Positions 17,126 to 26,519 are shown, counted from the first letter of the stretch. The stretch is DNA of 64,000 nucleotides from Clostridia bacterium (GCA_017410325.1 JAFQRA010000010.1:1-64000); one strand, 5' to 3'. A program made the numbers and translations. Notes: generated by a model not told the origin, from the letters alone.

Positions 17126-17674
17126 TTACTTTGAGAACGGAGCGCCCATAAGAGTGAGCAGCTCGCGAGCTTCTTCGTCTGTGTTGGCTGTGGTTACGAA
17201 GCAGATATCCATACCTCTTACCTTGTCGATCTTATCATAATCGATTTCGGGGAAAACAAGCTGCTCCTTGAGACCCATGGAGTAGTTACCTCTGCCGTCG
17301 AAAGAGTTGGGATTAATGCCTCTGAAGTCACGAACGCGGGGAAGAGCGAGGTTGAAGAATCTTTCAACAAACTCGTACATTCTCTCGCCTCTGAGTGTGA
17401 CCTTAACACCGATGTTCATACCCTCACGAAGCTTGAAGTTTGCAACGGACTTCTTAGCCTTACAAACGATGGGCTTCTGACCGGTGATCTGGGAAAGGTC
17501 GGAGATGATAGCGTCGATAGCCTTGGGGTTATCTCTTGCCTCGCCGGCGCCGACGTTGATAACGACCTTGTCAAGCTTCGGGATCTGCATGACGCTCTTG
17601 TAACCAAACTTCTTCATAAGAGCAGGCGCAATCTCGTTCTTGTACTGTTCTTTAAGCTGTGCCATTTCAGTCAT
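17126..17674 (-). CDS. rplE: 50S ribosomal protein uL5
   Basis: 182 aa, 5S rRNA-binding and P-site-facing. Recognised by [16 protein letters not shown]-like N-terminus ([25 protein letters not shown]), [21 protein letters not shown] and [23 protein letters not shown] lies three bases from the first ATG and twelve from a second ATG (MAQLKEQ), so the exact start, 182 or 179 aa, is uncertain. Confidence 0.97.
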   Translation of the reverse strand: MTEMAQLKEQYKNEIAPALMKKFGYKSVMQIPKLDKVVINVGAGEARDNPKAIDAIISDLSQITGQKPIVCKAKKSVANFKLREGMNIGVKVTLRGERMYEFVERFFNLALPRVRDFRGINPNSFDGRGNYSMGLKEQLVFPEIDYDKIDKVRGMDICFVTTANTDEEARELLTLMGAPFSK

Positions 17675-17683
17675 GTACCTCCC

Positions 17684-18007
17684 TTAAAATTCTGCTCCGC
17701 AGTCTGCCTTCTTGCAGGTGCGTACCTTCTGACCTTTAGCGTTGATTTTGCTGCCGGTTCTTGTAGCTCTGCCGCACTTGGGGCAGATAAGCTGAACCTT
17801 GTCAGCGTAGAGTGCGCTCTCAGCCTTTACAAGGCCGCCGGGCTCACCCATCTTGCGGGGCTTTACGTGCTTTGTTACGATGTTTACACCCTCAACAATA
17901 ACCTTGTTTTCGCTGGGAGAAACCTGCATAACCTTGCCGCGTGCGCCACGGTATTTACCGTTGATGACGACTACTTCGTCGCCCTTTTTAACATGAACCT
18001 TATTCAT
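17684..18007 (-). CDS. rplX: 50S ribosomal protein uL24
   Basis: 107 aa. It initiates 50S assembly. The KOW motif is VHVKKGDEVVVINGKYRGARGKVMQV. The C-terminal part has CPKCGRATR and a later CKKADC, which makes a plausible zinc ribbon found in a subset of bacterial uL24. The ATG at 18005-18007 follows GGAGG by ten bases; an in-frame start 22 codons upstream would run into rplN's intergenic space and is not supported. Confidence 0.96.
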   Translation of the reverse strand: MNKVHVKKGDEVVVINGKYRGARGKVMQVSPSENKVIVEGVNIVTKHVKPRKMGEPGGLVKAESALYADKVQLICPKCGRATRTGSKINAKGQKVRTCKKADCGAEF

Positions 18008-18023
18008 TATCAAAGTACCTCCA

Positions 18024-18392
18024 TTAAAGCACTTCGGGAGCGAGAGAGAGAATCTTTGTGAATTCCTTATCACGAAGCTCTCTTGCTACCGGCCCGAAAA
18101 TACGCGTGCCCCTGGGATTCTTGTCTTCCTTGATGATAACGGCTGCGTTTTCGTCGAAACGAATGTATGTGCCGTCATCACGGCGGATGCTGAATGCTGT
18201 ACGAACTACGACAGCCTTAACAACATCACCCTTCTTGACAACTCCGCCGGGTGTTGCTTTTTTAACAGAAGCAACAATGACGTCGCCTACATGAGCATAT
18301 CTCTTCTTGGTACCGCCGAGAACACGGATGCACATAATTTCCTTTGCGCCTGTGTTGTCGGCTACCTTAAGGTAAGTCTGTTGCTGTATCAC
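18024..18392 (-). CDS. rplN: 50S ribosomal protein uL14
   Basis: 122 aa, the usual length, forming intersubunit bridges and the RsfS docking site. Hallmarks are [27 protein letters not shown] (broken), [13 protein letters not shown] and the central [30 protein letters not shown]. Confidence 0.98.
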   Translation of the reverse strand: MIQQQTYLKVADNTGAKEIMCIRVLGGTKKRYAHVGDVIVASVKKATPGGVVKKGDVVKAVVVRTAFSIRRDDGTYIRFDENAAVIIKEDKNPRGTRIFGPVARELRDKEFTKILSLAPEVL

Positions 18393-18421
18393 AGTATTTG
18401 CCTCCTTACACTAGCGTGAAA

Positions 18422-18679
18422 TTACTTTGCCTTCTCGATGATCTCAACTACGCGCCATCTCTTGTCCTTGGACATGGGGCGTGTTTCCATAACGAGTACG
18501 CGGTCGCCGATACCACACTCATTGTTTTCGTCGTGTGCCTTCAGCTTGATTGTGTTGTTGATGATTTTCTTGTAGAGAGGGTGCGGAACTCTGTCCTTAA
18601 CGGAAACGACAACTGTCTTATCCATCTTGTCGCTGGTTACGATACCGACTCTTGTTTTTCTAAGGTTTCTTTCGCTCAT
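18422..18679 (-). CDS. rpsQ: 30S ribosomal protein uS17
   Basis: 85 aa, an OB-fold primary binding protein of the 30S body. Signatures are [62 protein letters not shown] and VVEIIEKAK at the end. Confidence 0.98.
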   Translation of the reverse strand: MSERNLRKTRVGIVTSDKMDKTVVVSVKDRVPHPLYKKIINNTIKLKAHDENNECGIGDRVLVMETRPMSKDKRWRVVEIIEKAK

Positions 18680-18696
18680 TGAACTTGACCTCCTCT

Positions 18697-18900
18697 TTAA
18701 GCCTCTGTGCCGTGAAGTTCGATATCACGCTGAACTGTCTTGATTCTTGCGATATCCTTCTTTACAGCACTGATGCGCATCGGATTGTCGAGCTGATTAA
18801 CGGCTTGCTGGAAGCGCAGTTTAAACAGCTCGTCCTTCAGCTCAAGCAGCTTAGCATCCAGCTCTTTAGCGGAAAGCTTTCTGATTTCACTGGCTTTCAT
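18697..18900 (-). CDS. rpmC: 50S ribosomal protein uL29
   Basis: 67 aa, two antiparallel helices at the exit tunnel rim, next to trigger factor and SRP sites. The family core is [36 protein letters not shown] and [12 protein letters not shown]. The start codon overlaps the rplP stop by one base (TAATG), so the two are translationally coupled. Confidence 0.97.
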   Translation of the reverse strand: MKASEIRKLSAKELDAKLLELKDELFKLRFQQAVNQLDNPMRISAVKKDIARIKTVQRDIELHGTEA

Positions 18901-19325
18901 TATTGCTCACCATCCGTTTCTTCCTTAGTTACAAACTTGCACTTGATAGGCAGTTTGTTTGCAGCGAGACGCATAGCCTCACGTGCTACAACTTCGTCAA
19001 CACCGGCAACCTCAAACATAACTCTGCCGGGCTTAACAACTGCTACCCAATATTCCGGAGAACCTTTACCGGAACCCATTCGGGTTTCAGCGGGCTTCTC
19101 TGTAATCGGCTTGTCGGGGAAAATCTTGATCCATACCTGACCGCCACGCTTTGTGTAACGGGTCATAGCGATACGGGCTGCCTCAATCTGGTTTGAGGTA
19201 ATCCATGCGGGTTCGAGAGCCTGGAGACCGAACTGGCCGTAAGTAACCTTGTTACCACGGTGAGCAGCGCCCTTAAGACGGCCTCTCTGTACTCTACGGT
19301 ATTTTACACGCTTCGGTAACAGCAT
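18900..19325 (-). CDS. rplP: 50S ribosomal protein uL16
   Basis: 141 aa, located at the A site. It has [46 protein letters not shown] and [22 protein letters not shown]. Both ends overlap the neighbours by one base in TAATG form (rpsC upstream, rpmC downstream). Confidence 0.98.
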   Translation of the reverse strand: MLLPKRVKYRRVQRGRLKGAAHRGNKVTYGQFGLQALEPAWITSNQIEAARIAMTRYTKRGGQVWIKIFPDKPITEKPAETRMGSGKGSPEYWVAVVKPGRVMFEVAGVDEVVAREAMRLAANKLPIKCKFVTKEETDGEQ

Positions 19326-19996
19326 TACTTTGCTCCTCCTTCCCTGCGAGGCTTACGAGCATCGTGAAGAACCTCGCCCTTGTAGATCCAAACCTTGACA
19401 CCGATGATGCCGTAGGTTGTGTGTGCTTCTGCGAAGCCATAGTCGATATCGGCGCGGATTGTCTGCAGCGGGATTGTACCCTCGTGATACTGCTCTGTAC
19501 GTGCAATTTCTGCACCGCCGATACGGCCGGAAACCTGAGTCTTGATACCCTTTGCGCCGAGCTTCATTGTGCGGCTGATAGCCTGCTTGAGTGCACGGCG
19601 GAAGGAAACTCTCTTTTCGAGCTGAGCAGCAATGCCCTCAGCAACGAGCTGTGCGTCAAGGTCGGGCTGCTTAACCTCTACGATGTTGATGAAGACTTCC
19701 TTATCGCCGGAGATCTTCTTCTCGCAGATCTTCTTAAGCTTCTCGATCTCGCTGCCGCCGCGGCCGATAACCATGCCGGGCTTTGCACAGTGAATGTTGA
19801 TACGAACGCGCTTTGCGTCACGCTCAATCTCTACCTTCGGAACACCTGCGGGAGCAAGTGCCTTGAGGAGGTATTCACGGAGATTGTAGTCTTCAACGAG
19901 TGTGTCGCCGAAGCTGCTTGCGTCTGCATACCAACGGGATTCCCAATCTTTGATAACACCGATTCTAAGACCGGTAGGATTAATTTTCTGTCCCAT
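19325..19996 (-). CDS. rpsC: 30S ribosomal protein uS3
   Basis: 223 aa, part of the mRNA entry helicase. It starts [24 protein letters not shown] and has a KH type II domain with the [15 protein letters not shown] loop near residue 80, followed by [28 protein letters not shown] and the C-terminal [23 protein letters not shown] domain. Confidence 0.98.
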   Translation of the reverse strand: MGQKINPTGLRIGVIKDWESRWYADASSFGDTLVEDYNLREYLLKALAPAGVPKVEIERDAKRVRINIHCAKPGMVIGRGGSEIEKLKKICEKKISGDKEVFINIVEVKQPDLDAQLVAEGIAAQLEKRVSFRRALKQAISRTMKLGAKGIKTQVSGRIGGAEIARTEQYHEGTIPLQTIRADIDYGFAEAHTTYGIIGVKVWIYKGEVLHDARKPRREGGAK

Positions 19997-20015
19997 AATT
20001 TAACCTCCTCCTTTC

Positions 20016-20351
20016 TTATTCTTTCTCTGCTACTGTGATTGTGATGTGCGAAGTTCTCTTGTTGATTCTGTTCGCACGACCCTGTGCTCTGGGTCTGATT
20101 CTCTTAAGGATGGGACCGGGGCCAACGTTGCAGGCTGCAACGTAGAGCTTGGAAACATCCATATCGTTGTTATTCTCAGCGTTAGCGATTGCTGACTTGA
20201 GCAGCTTGCCAACGGGTTCACACGCGGCCTTGGGCGTGTATTTGAGAATTGCAAGAGCCTTATCAACAGGCTGATTGCGGATTAAGTCAAGCACGATCTG
20301 AACCTTGCGGGGTGCGATGCGCACGAAGGTTGCTTTTGCTGTTGCTTGCAT
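20016..20351 (-). CDS. rplV: 50S ribosomal protein uL22
   Basis: 111 aa. The globular start is [23 protein letters not shown], and the long beta-hairpin that lines the exit tunnel ends with [30 protein letters not shown]. Macrolide resistance mutations in other species map to that loop; nothing unusual is seen here. Confidence 0.98.
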   Translation of the reverse strand: MQATAKATFVRIAPRKVQIVLDLIRNQPVDKALAILKYTPKAACEPVGKLLKSAIANAENNNDMDVSKLYVAACNVGPGPILKRIRPRAQGRANRINKRTSHITITVAEKE

Positions 20352-20372
20352 TTAATTACACTCCTTTCGACC

Positions 20373-20648
20373 TTATCTGTTTGATGTTTTTGAACCGGCG
20401 TGACCCTTGAAGGTTCTCGTCGGAGCGAACTCACCGAGCTTGTGACCGACCATATCCTCTGTTACATATACCGGAACGTGCTTACGTCCGTCGTGAACAG
20501 CGAAGGTGTGGCCGACAAAGTCCGGGAAGATCGTTGAACTGCGGCTCCAAGTCTTGAGGACTGTCTTTTCGCCGTTCTTGTTCATTTCCAAAACTCTTTC
20601 GAGCAGCTTGGGTTGCACGAAAGGTCCTTTTTTAACACTTCTACCCAT
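20373..20648 (-). CDS. rpsS: 30S ribosomal protein uS19
   Basis: 91 aa in the head of the 30S subunit. [19 protein letters not shown] at the start, [48 protein letters not shown] (broken in places) and HAGSKTSNR at the end are diagnostic. Confidence 0.98.
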   Translation of the reverse strand: MGRSVKKGPFVQPKLLERVLEMNKNGEKTVLKTWSRSSTIFPDFVGHTFAVHDGRKHVPVYVTEDMVGHKLGEFAPTRTFKGHAGSKTSNR

Positions 20649-20672
20649 TACTTTTTAGCTCCTTTCATCAAC

Positions 20673-21506
20673 TTACTTGCCGTTACGACGCTTTACGATA
20701 AGCTTGTCGGAAGGCTTCTTGTGAGCTCTTGTCTTGAGACCGAGAGCAGGCTTGCCCCAAGGTGTTACGGGACCGGGACGACCGATGGGGGACTTACCCT
20801 CACCACCGCCGTGGGGGTGATCGCAGGGGTTCATAACCGAACCGCGGACTGTAGGTCTCCAACCCATGTGACGCTTGCGGCCTGCTTTACCGATCTTGAC
20901 GTTTTCGTGTGTGCCGTTGCCGACAACACCGACTGTAGCCATACAGGTAACAGGTACGTTTCTGAGCTCGCCGGAGGGAAGACGGAGAAGAGCGTAAACG
21001 CCTTCCTTAGCCATAAGCTGTGCGCAGTTACCTGCTGCTCTTGCAAGCTGACCGCCTCTGCCGGGGTAAAGCTCAACGTTGTGTACGAAAGTACCAACGG
21101 GAATGTTTACGAGGGGAAGTGCATTACCGGGGATGATATCTGCATCCTCACCGGCTCTGACTGTTGCGCCGACCTTCAGACCCTCGGGAGCGAGGATGTA
21201 TCTGAACTCGCCGTCCTCATACTTGAGGAGTGCGATGTGAGCGGAACGGTTGGGATCGTACTCGATTGTCTCAACTGTAGCGTCGATGCCGAACTTGTTT
21301 CTCTTGAAATCAATGATACGGTACTTTGTACGATTGCCGCCGCCACGGTGACGGACTGTGATTCTGCCGTAGCTGTTACGGCCGGACTTTTTGTTCATCG
21401 GAGCGAGAAGGCTCTTGTGAGGTGCTACCTTTGAAAGTCCTGAGTAATCTGTAACCGACATATTACGTCTTGCGTTTGTTGTCGGGCTATAGATCTTTAT
21501 AGACAT
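20673..21506 (-). CDS. rplB: 50S ribosomal protein uL2
   Basis: 277 aa, essential for subunit joining and the peptidyl transferase centre. It starts [18 protein letters not shown], and has [23 protein letters not shown] and the conserved [25 protein letters not shown] loop with the functionally important histidine. The ATG at 21504-21506 follows AAGGAG by about ten bases; a longer in-frame reading to 21554 lacks a ribosome binding site and exceeds the family length. Confidence 0.98.
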   Translation of the reverse strand: MSIKIYSPTTNARRNMSVTDYSGLSKVAPHKSLLAPMNKKSGRNSYGRITVRHRGGGNRTKYRIIDFKRNKFGIDATVETIEYDPNRSAHIALLKYEDGEFRYILAPEGLKVGATVRAGEDADIIPGNALPLVNIPVGTFVHNVELYPGRGGQLARAAGNCAQLMAKEGVYALLRLPSGELRNVPVTCMATVGVVGNGTHENVKIGKAGRKRHMGWRPTVRGSVMNPCDHPHGGGEGKSPIGRPGPVTPWGKPALGLKTRAHKKPSDKLIVKRRNGK

Positions 21507-21583
21507 AAGTTTCACTCTCCTTAAAGCGGCTTCGCGGAGTATGTCTTGCTCCATACCTTACCGCCGGATAATAATTGTTTTAA

Positions 21584-21610
21584 ATATTTATTACTTTGTA
21601 TAATAAATAT
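21584..21610 (-). promoter_or_regulatory. AT-rich hairpin in the rplW-rplB gap
   Basis: A perfect 10-bp ATATTTATTA/TAATAAATAT stem with a seven-base loop lies six bases after the rplW stop, in one of only two gaps near 100 bases inside the superoperon. It has no T-run, so it is more likely an mRNA processing, stability or regulatory element than a terminator. Confidence 0.45.
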
Positions 21611-21615
21611 AGTGA

Positions 21616-21915
21616 TTACATCATACCGTCGAAGAACTCGATGGTCTTGGACTCTTCCGTAAGAGTAACAACTGCCTTCTTCCAGGAAGCTGTCATACCC
21701 TCGTAGCGGCCGTATCTGCGGAGCTTGCCGGTGCAGTTAACTGTGTTAACCTTAGCAACCTTTGTGCCCTCGAAAAGCTTTTCAACAGCCTGAGCGATTT
21801 CGATCTTGTTGGCATCCTTAGCAACTACGAAGCTGTACTTCTTGAATGCTGTGCCTGCCATGCTTTCCTCTGTGATAAGAGGACGGATGATGATATCCTG
21901 TGCTAACTTGCTCAT
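21616..21915 (-). CDS. rplW: 50S ribosomal protein uL23
   Basis: 99 aa, at the tunnel exit where trigger factor and SRP dock. Signatures: [74 protein letters not shown] (in parts). The ATG overlaps the rplD stop by four bases (ATGA). Confidence 0.98.
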   Translation of the reverse strand: MSKLAQDIIIRPLITEESMAGTAFKKYSFVVAKDANKIEIAQAVEKLFEGTKVAKVNTVNCTGKLRRYGRYEGMTASWKKAVVTLTEESKTIEFFDGMM

Positions 21916-22535
21916 GCGTAAACCTCCTCGATCTTCGCAACGGCATCCTTAAGAACTACGATAGTGTCGCAGTTGAGAATGTCGTATACATTCAAAGTGT
22001 TTACAAGCGAAACCTTTACGCCTGCAATGTTGCGTGCGCTTCTGTAGACAACGTCATCCTTCTCGGGGAGAACGATAAGTGTCTTCTTGCCGGTGTTGAG
22101 AGCGCTGAGAACCTTAACAACTTCCTTTGTCTTGATTGCCTCAAGCTTGAAGGAGTCGAGAACTACAAGCTCCTCACCTGCAACCTTAGAAGAGAGAGCA
22201 GACTTCATAGCAAGTCTTCTGACCTTCTTGTTGATGTCGCCGCCGTAAGTACGGGGCTTGGGACCGTGGGCGATACCGCCGTGGTACCACTGGGGAGCTC
22301 TTGTGGAGCCCTGGCGTGCACGGCCTGAACCCTTCTGTCTCCAGGGCTTCTTGCCGCCGCCGCTTACCTCTGAGCGTGTACGGGTTGACTGTGTACCCTG
22401 ACGCTGGTTAGCCAAATAGTTGACTACTACGAGATGCATTGCGTACATATTCGGCTCGATAGCGAAAATGCTGTCTGCAAGCTCGATATCGGAAACTTTC
22501 TTTCCGCTTACATCAAATACTGATACTGTAGGCAT
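21912..22535 (-). CDS. rplD: 50S ribosomal protein uL4
   Basis: 207 aa. The tunnel-reaching loop is clear ([30 protein letters not shown], broken at the start), followed by [17 protein letters not shown] and a Rossmann-like C-terminal domain. In E. coli uL4 represses the S10 operon by acting on its leader; whether that holds for the long leader of this operon is open. Confidence 0.98.
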   Translation of the reverse strand: MPTVSVFDVSGKKVSDIELADSIFAIEPNMYAMHLVVVNYLANQRQGTQSTRTRSEVSGGGKKPWRQKGSGRARQGSTRAPQWYHGGIAHGPKPRTYGGDINKKVRRLAMKSALSSKVAGEELVVLDSFKLEAIKTKEVVKVLSALNTGKKTLIVLPEKDDVVYRSARNIAGVKVSLVNTLNVYDILNCDTIVVLKDAVAKIEEVYA

Positions 22536-22551
22536 TTAGTACACTCCCTTC

Positions 22552-23187
22552 TTACGCTTTCTTGCAAGTGTCTTTGATTACGACGAAGCTGCCCTTGGGG
22601 CCGGGGATGGCGCCCTTGATAGCGATGAGATTGTTCTCTGCGTCGATCTTGACAATGCTGAGATTCTGAACTGTGACCTTCTCGTTACCGAGGTGACCTG
22701 CGAGCTTCTTTCCCTTGTAAACACGGGAAGGATCGCTACATGCGCCCAGGGAACCTGCGTGTCTTGCGACAGGACCTGTACCGTGGGATTCCTTCAGGCG
22801 AGAGAAGTTCCATCTCTTGATTGCGCCTGCTGTGCCTTTACCCTTGCTTGTGCCCGTGACATCAACCATGTCGCCGGCAGCAAAGATATCAGCCTTGATA
22901 ACGTCGCCGACGTTCACACCGGAAATATCAGAAAGTCTGAATTCCTTGAGAACCTTCTTGGGGGCGACGTCTGCCTTAGCAAAGTGACCCTTGAGGGGCT
23001 TTGTAAGACGCTCGACCTTTACATCCTGGAAGCCGAGCTGAACGGACTCGTAACCGTCGTTCTCGATTGTCTTCTTCTGTGTTACGGGGCAGGGACCTGC
23101 CTCAACAACAGTTACCGGAACAACCTTGCCGTTCGCATCGAAGATCTGTGTCATACCGATCTTCTTGCCGATAATACCTTTTTGCAT
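22552..23187 (-). CDS. rplC: 50S ribosomal protein uL3
   Basis: 211 aa. It starts MQKGIIGKKIGMTQIFD and has WNFSRLKESHGTGPVARHAGSLGACSDPSRVYKGKKLAGHLG, the extension that reaches the peptidyl transferase centre, then VTVQNLSIVKIDAENN. A 99-base gap separates it from rpsJ. Confidence 0.98.
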   Translation of the reverse strand: MQKGIIGKKIGMTQIFDANGKVVPVTVVEAGPCPVTQKKTIENDGYESVQLGFQDVKVERLTKPLKGHFAKADVAPKKVLKEFRLSDISGVNVGDVIKADIFAAGDMVDVTGTSKGKGTAGAIKRWNFSRLKESHGTGPVARHAGSLGACSDPSRVYKGKKLAGHLGNEKVTVQNLSIVKIDAENNLIAIKGAIPGPKGSFVVIKDTCKKA

Positions 23188-23214
23188 TTTGACTTTGTCT
23201 CCTTTCGGTTATTG

Positions 23215-23282
23215 GTTGGCATTCAGCCAACATGACCTGTGAAACGTACTATATTATGATGTATATAATATAGGGAACAGGT
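23215..23282 (-). promoter_or_regulatory. Two hairpins in the rpsJ-rplC gap
   Basis: In the 99-base gap a nested stem has outer arms ACCTGT/ACAGGT (23277-23282 with 23235-23240) and an inner TATATTAT/ATAATATA stem (23265-23272 with 23250-23257). It is followed towards rplC by a GTTGGC/GCCAAC hairpin (23215-23231), just before the GAAAGGAG ribosome binding site. This is unusual in an operon whose other gaps are mostly under 40 bases; it may control rplC translation or mRNA processing. Confidence 0.45.
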
Positions 23283-23286
23283 GATT

Positions 23287-23598
23287 TTACAGCTTGATCT
23301 CGATCTCTACGCCTGCGGGAAGCTCAAGTGCTGTGAGAGCTTCAACAGTCTTGTTTGAGGGTCTGATGATGTCGATAAGCCTTTTGTGTGTTCTCTGCTC
23401 AAACTGCTCACGGGAATCCTTGTACTTGTGAACAGCGCGGAGAATTGTTACGATCTCCTTCTCTGTGGGCAGCGGAACGGGACCGGAAACCTGAGCGTTT
23501 GTACGTCTTGCGGTTTCAACGATTTTCTCTGCTGCTTTGTCTACGAGGTTGTGATCGTAGCTCTTGAGTCTGATTCTGATCTTGTTTTTGACTGCCAT
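23287..23598 (-). CDS. rpsJ: 30S ribosomal protein uS10
   Basis: 103 aa, first gene of the superoperon. uS10 is a head protein and also the NusE antitermination factor. It starts [20 protein letters not shown] and has [40 protein letters not shown] (in parts). The ATG at 23596-23598 follows AGGAGG; the frame stays open about 50 codons upstream into the leader, but no ribosome binding site or family similarity supports a longer protein. Confidence 0.98.
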   Translation of the reverse strand: MAVKNKIRIRLKSYDHNLVDKAAEKIVETARRTNAQVSGPVPLPTEKEIVTILRAVHKYKDSREQFEQRTHKRLIDIIRPSNKTVEALTALELPAGVEIEIKL

Positions 23599-23875
23599 TG
23601 TTACGCCTCCTAAAAATTTGGCGGGCTGCGCTTTTAGCACACTGCCCCGGGTGTTTCTAACCGAGCCATTCAAAATCCGAAAAGTATCTGAACTACTTTC
23701 CGGTGGCCATAAGCGCAATTTCACCCCTTGTTCGTCCGTGAGAAGACGCATCGAGGATGAGAACTATTACTAGTCGCCCGGTTCGATGATCGGACATGCT
23801 CCACGGAAATTCCCTGCTTCGGTGAGCAGCCACCTTCCGTTTCTACGCATATCTGCACACTATCTAATAGCATGC
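23599..23875 (-). promoter_or_regulatory. Long structured leader of the ribosomal superoperon
   Basis: Transcription is expected to start near 23875, leaving about 277 untranslated bases before rpsJ. The leader contains a CCGGAAAGTA/TACTTTTCGG hairpin (23677-23703) and further complementary segments (for example GTCCG near 23790 with CGGAC near 23730). The length and structure suggest autoregulation by an encoded ribosomal protein, as known for the E. coli S10 leader, but I do not recognise a known leader family. Confidence 0.55.
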
Positions 23876-23881
23876 TCCAGT

Positions 23882-23910
23882 ATAATATCATAATATTGTG
23901 CAGATTGCAA
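23882..23910 (-). promoter_or_regulatory. Promoter of the ribosomal superoperon
   Basis: Minus strand TTGCAA (23905-23910), 17-base spacer, TATTAT (23882-23887). It is the only strong promoter seen for the 15.5-kb cluster. Confidence 0.75.
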
Positions 23911-24084
23911 GCGTTTTTTGAAAAAAATTTCAGTTTTTTTACTTTTATTATATATACATATAGGAGCCCCTTTTCTCCCCTCTTTTTCCGTCATATCTAA
24001 CAAAATATATAGCAAAAATTCATTAGTAACCGCCAAAAATAAATTTGGCAGTTTTGACGAAACGAGTTTTGGCGAATTGCAATT

Positions 24085-24280
24085 TGTAGGGGCGCCCTTT
24101 GGTCGTCCGTCAAATCAGAACAACCTAAAAAAGAACATTCCGTAGGGGACGGCGTCCTCGACGTCCCATTGTAAAATATTATATCAATTTTACGGCTAGC
24201 TGTAGGGACAATTCACTTGCTTGTCCGCCGTATAATCACAATGTCCGTACATTTCGGGCGAATACAATTCGCCCCTACTG
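24085..24280. repeat. Cluster of four TGTAGGGG hairpin repeats
   Basis: Units start at 24085 (TGTAGGGGCGCCCTTTGGTC), 24141 (CGTAGGGGACGGCGTCCTCG) and 24201 (TGTAGGGACAATTCACTTGC), and there is an inverted unit ending CGCCCCTACTG at 24280. Each has the same opening and then a different short inverted repeat. Together they fill most of the otherwise empty 23.9-24.3 kb interval between the S10 promoter and the fhs promoter; no gene was found there. Confidence 0.65.
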
Positions 24281-24307
24281 TAATTTATTATATAAGCAAC
24301 AATGTAC

Positions 24308-24336
24308 TTGTTATTTTAAATAATCCGTGATATAAT
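24308..24336 (+). promoter_or_regulatory. Sigma-A promoter of fhs
   Basis: TTGTTA (24308-24313), 17-base spacer, TATAAT (24331-24336), with the fhs start codon 43 bases downstream. No tetrahydrofolate riboswitch is visible in the short leader. Confidence 0.8.
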
Positions 24337-24379
24337 TTATAACAATATATTCAAATTCTGATTCAGGAAGTGATAAGTA

Positions 24380-26047
24380 ATGTTAACAGACATTGAAATT
24401 GCTCAGGCGGCGAAGATGCAGCCGATAACCGAAATTGCCGATGCGGCAGGTATTTCACGCGATTACCTTGAGCCCTACGGCAAGTACAAGGCAAAGCTCG
24501 ATTTCACGGCTATCCCGGAGTCCGTTGACAAAAAAGGCAAGCTCGTACTCGTTACGGCTATTACCCCCACACCCGCAGGCGAAGGCAAGACAACTACCAC
24601 AATCGGTCTTGCTGACGGCATGAAGAGAATAGGCAAAAACGTTATGGTTGCCCTTCGCGAGCCCTCTCTCGGCCCCGTTTTCGGTGTTAAGGGCGGTGCC
24701 GCAGGCGGCGGCTACGCACAGGTTGTGCCGATGGAGGACATCAACCTGCACTTCACGGGTGATTTCCACGCAATCGGTGCGGCAAATAACCTGCTTGCCG
24801 CAATGCTTGACAACCACATCTACCAGGGCAACAGTCTCAACATCGACCCCAGAAGAATCACCTGGAAGCGCTGTGTTGATATGAACGACAGACAGCTTCG
24901 CTTTGTTACCGACGGTCTCGGCGGCAGAGTCAACGGTGTCCCCCGTGAGGACGGCTACGACATAACCGTTGCTTCCGAGATTATGGCTGTGCTCTGCCTT
25001 GCAACCTCAATGACAGACCTCAAGGAGCGCCTTTCCAGAATCATTGTCGGCTACACCTACGACGAAAAACCCGTTACCGCAGGCGAGCTCAAGGCGGCAG
25101 GCGCAATGGCAGCGCTTCTCAAGGATGCTATAAAGCCCAACCTTGTTCAGACTCTTGAAGGTACACCTGCCCTTGTTCACGGCGGTCCTTTCGCAAATAT
25201 TGCACACGGCTGTAACTCCGTTACCGCTACAAAGCTTGCACTTCGTCTGGGCGATTACGCTATCACGGAAGCAGGCTTCGGCGCTGACCTCGGCGCAGAG
25301 AAATTCCTCGATATCAAGTGCCGCTACGCAGGCCTGACTCCGAGCGCGGTTGTAATCGTTGCAACAATCCGTGCGCTTAAAATGCACGGCGGTGTTCCCA
25401 AAACTGAGCTCAACGGCGAAAACCTTGAGGCACTCGAAAAGGGTATCCCGAATCTTCTCCGCCACGTTTCAAATATTAAAAACGTATATAAACTCCCGAG
25501 CGTTGTTGCTGTCAACCGCTTCCCGACCGATACGGATGCCGAAATCGACCTTGTTATCGCAAAGTGCAAGGAGCTCGGCGTAAACGTTGTGCTTTCAACC
25601 GTTTGGGCAGAAGGCGGCAAGGGCGGCGAAGAGCTCGCCAAGGAAGTTGTACGCCTTTGCGAAGAGCCCAACGATTTCACCTTCTCCTACGACCTCGACT
25701 GCTCAATCGAAGAAAAGATTGAAGCAATCGTCAAAAAGGTTTACGGCGGCGACGGCGTGAGCATACTCCCTGCCGCAAAGAAGCAGATTGACTCTCTCAC
25801 CGCACTTGGCTATTCCAACCTGCCGATTTGCGTTGCAAAAACCCAGTACAGCTTCTCCGACGATCCGACAAAGCTCGGCGCACCCGAAGGCTTCAAGGTC
25901 ACAATCAAGAACGTCAAAATCTCCGCAGGCGCAGGCTTCATAGTAGTCCTCACAGGCGACATTATGACTATGCCCGGTCTCCCGAAGGTACCCGCCGCAG
26001 AAAGAATCGACGTTGACGAAAACGGCAAAATAACAGGCCTTTTCTGA
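24380..26047 (+). CDS. fhs: Formate--tetrahydrofolate ligase
   Basis: 555 aa, the full family length. It makes 10-formyl-tetrahydrofolate from formate, THF and ATP for purine synthesis, fMet-tRNA and, in acetogens, the methyl branch of the Wood-Ljungdahl pathway. Signatures: P-loop [19 protein letters not shown] near residue 65, [23 protein letters not shown], the folate-site region [11 protein letters not shown], and [12 protein letters not shown]. The start [13 protein letters not shown] has AGGAAGTGATAAGTA upstream. It stands alone between its own promoter and terminator; no other Wood-Ljungdahl gene is in the window, so acetogenesis cannot be inferred. Confidence 0.98.
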   Translation: MLTDIEIAQAAKMQPITEIADAAGISRDYLEPYGKYKAKLDFTAIPESVDKKGKLVLVTAITPTPAGEGKTTTTIGLADGMKRIGKNVMVALREPSLGPVFGVKGGAAGGGYAQVVPMEDINLHFTGDFHAIGAANNLLAAMLDNHIYQGNSLNIDPRRITWKRCVDMNDRQLRFVTDGLGGRVNGVPREDGYDITVASEIMAVLCLATSMTDLKERLSRIIVGYTYDEKPVTAGELKAAGAMAALLKDAIKPNLVQTLEGTPALVHGGPFANIAHGCNSVTATKLALRLGDYAITEAGFGADLGAEKFLDIKCRYAGLTPSAVVIVATIRALKMHGGVPKTELNGENLEALEKGIPNLLRHVSNIKNVYKLPSVVAVNRFPTDTDAEIDLVIAKCKELGVNVVLSTVWAEGGKGGEELAKEVVRLCEEPNDFTFSYDLDCSIEEKIEAIVKKVYGGDGVSILPAAKKQIDSLTALGYSNLPICVAKTQYSFSDDPTKLGAPEGFKVTIKNVKISAGAGFIVVLTGDIMTMPGLPKVPAAERIDVDENGKITGLF

Positions 26048-26066
26048 TAATTAAACTTTTATTGAA

Positions 26067-26101
26067 CAAACAGAGAGCAGTCGCTTTGACCGCTCTCTGT
26101 T
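26067..26101 (+). terminator. Terminator of fhs, probably shared with the convergent spore gene
   Basis: AAACAGAGAGC and GCTCTCTGTTT form a long stem (with an inner GTC/GAC) followed by CACTTTT. On the other strand it is followed by GTTCAATAAAAG, so it could also help end the convergent minus-strand transcript. Confidence 0.8.
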
Positions 26102-26151
26102 TCACTTTTGCGGTATCATTACACCGCACCGATTATTCTACAACCGGAAGG

Positions 26152-26349
26152 TTATCTCATATTCTGTTCGTAGGACTGGATCATCTTCTTGACCATCTGA
26201 CCGCCGACTGAACCTGCTTCACGGGAAGTGAGGTCGCCGTTGTAGCCCTGCTTGAGGTTTACGCCGACTTCGTTTGCTGCTTCCATCTTAAATCTGTTAA
26301 GCGCTTCACGTGCCTCGGGTACTACGCTCTTGTTGCTGCTCTTAGCCAT
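26152..26349 (-). CDS. Alpha/beta-type small acid-soluble spore protein
   Basis: 65 aa. These proteins coat DNA in spores and are digested by the GPR protease at germination. The GPR site region is KMEAANEVGVNL and the DNA-binding core is GDLTSREAGSVGGQMVKKMI, close to the family pattern GxLTSRxxGxVGGxMVKxMI. AGGAG lies ahead of the ATG. A GATAATA element about 60 bases upstream could be part of a forespore (sigma-G) promoter, but the -35 is not clear. Its presence is the best evidence that this organism forms spores. Confidence 0.95.
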   Translation of the reverse strand: MAKSSNKSVVPEAREALNRFKMEAANEVGVNLKQGYNGDLTSREAGSVGGQMVKKMIQSYEQNMR

Positions 26350-26449
26350 TTCAAATTACACTCCTTTGCTGAAATCTTTCGTTTGTGTTTGCTCTATTAT
26401 TATCGGTGTGTAATTTTGTTTTATTATTGTTAAGTTTTGTTAACAAAAG

Positions 26450-26478
26450 CAACCGCCTATCGTTATGATAAGCGGTTG
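26450..26478 (-). terminator. Terminator after the first secreted serine hydrolase
   Basis: CAACCGC/GCGGTTG with inner TATC/GATA pairing, followed on the minus strand by CTTTTGTT. On the plus strand it is followed by TTCTTTT. Confidence 0.7.
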
Positions 26479-26519
26479 TTCTTTTAATATTTGATTTTAA
26501 ATTTTCAAATCAGCGTAAA

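Noticed and set aside
20613-21434. Plus-strand open frame of 273 codons
   Set aside because: It is antisense to rplB and rpsS, has no ribosome binding site and a Cys/Thr-rich composition typical of reverse-frame shadows.
23599-23751. N-terminal extension of rpsJ
   Set aside because: The frame is open by chance through the leader; uS10 begins at [12 protein letters not shown] with a strong AGGAGG.
23918-24145. Plus-strand 75-codon frame upstream of fhs
   Set aside because: Lies across repeats and AT-rich DNA with no ribosome binding site or conserved features.
24337-24379. Possible tetrahydrofolate riboswitch before fhs
   Set aside because: The leader is only about 40 bases, too short, and shows no pseudoknot-type pairing.
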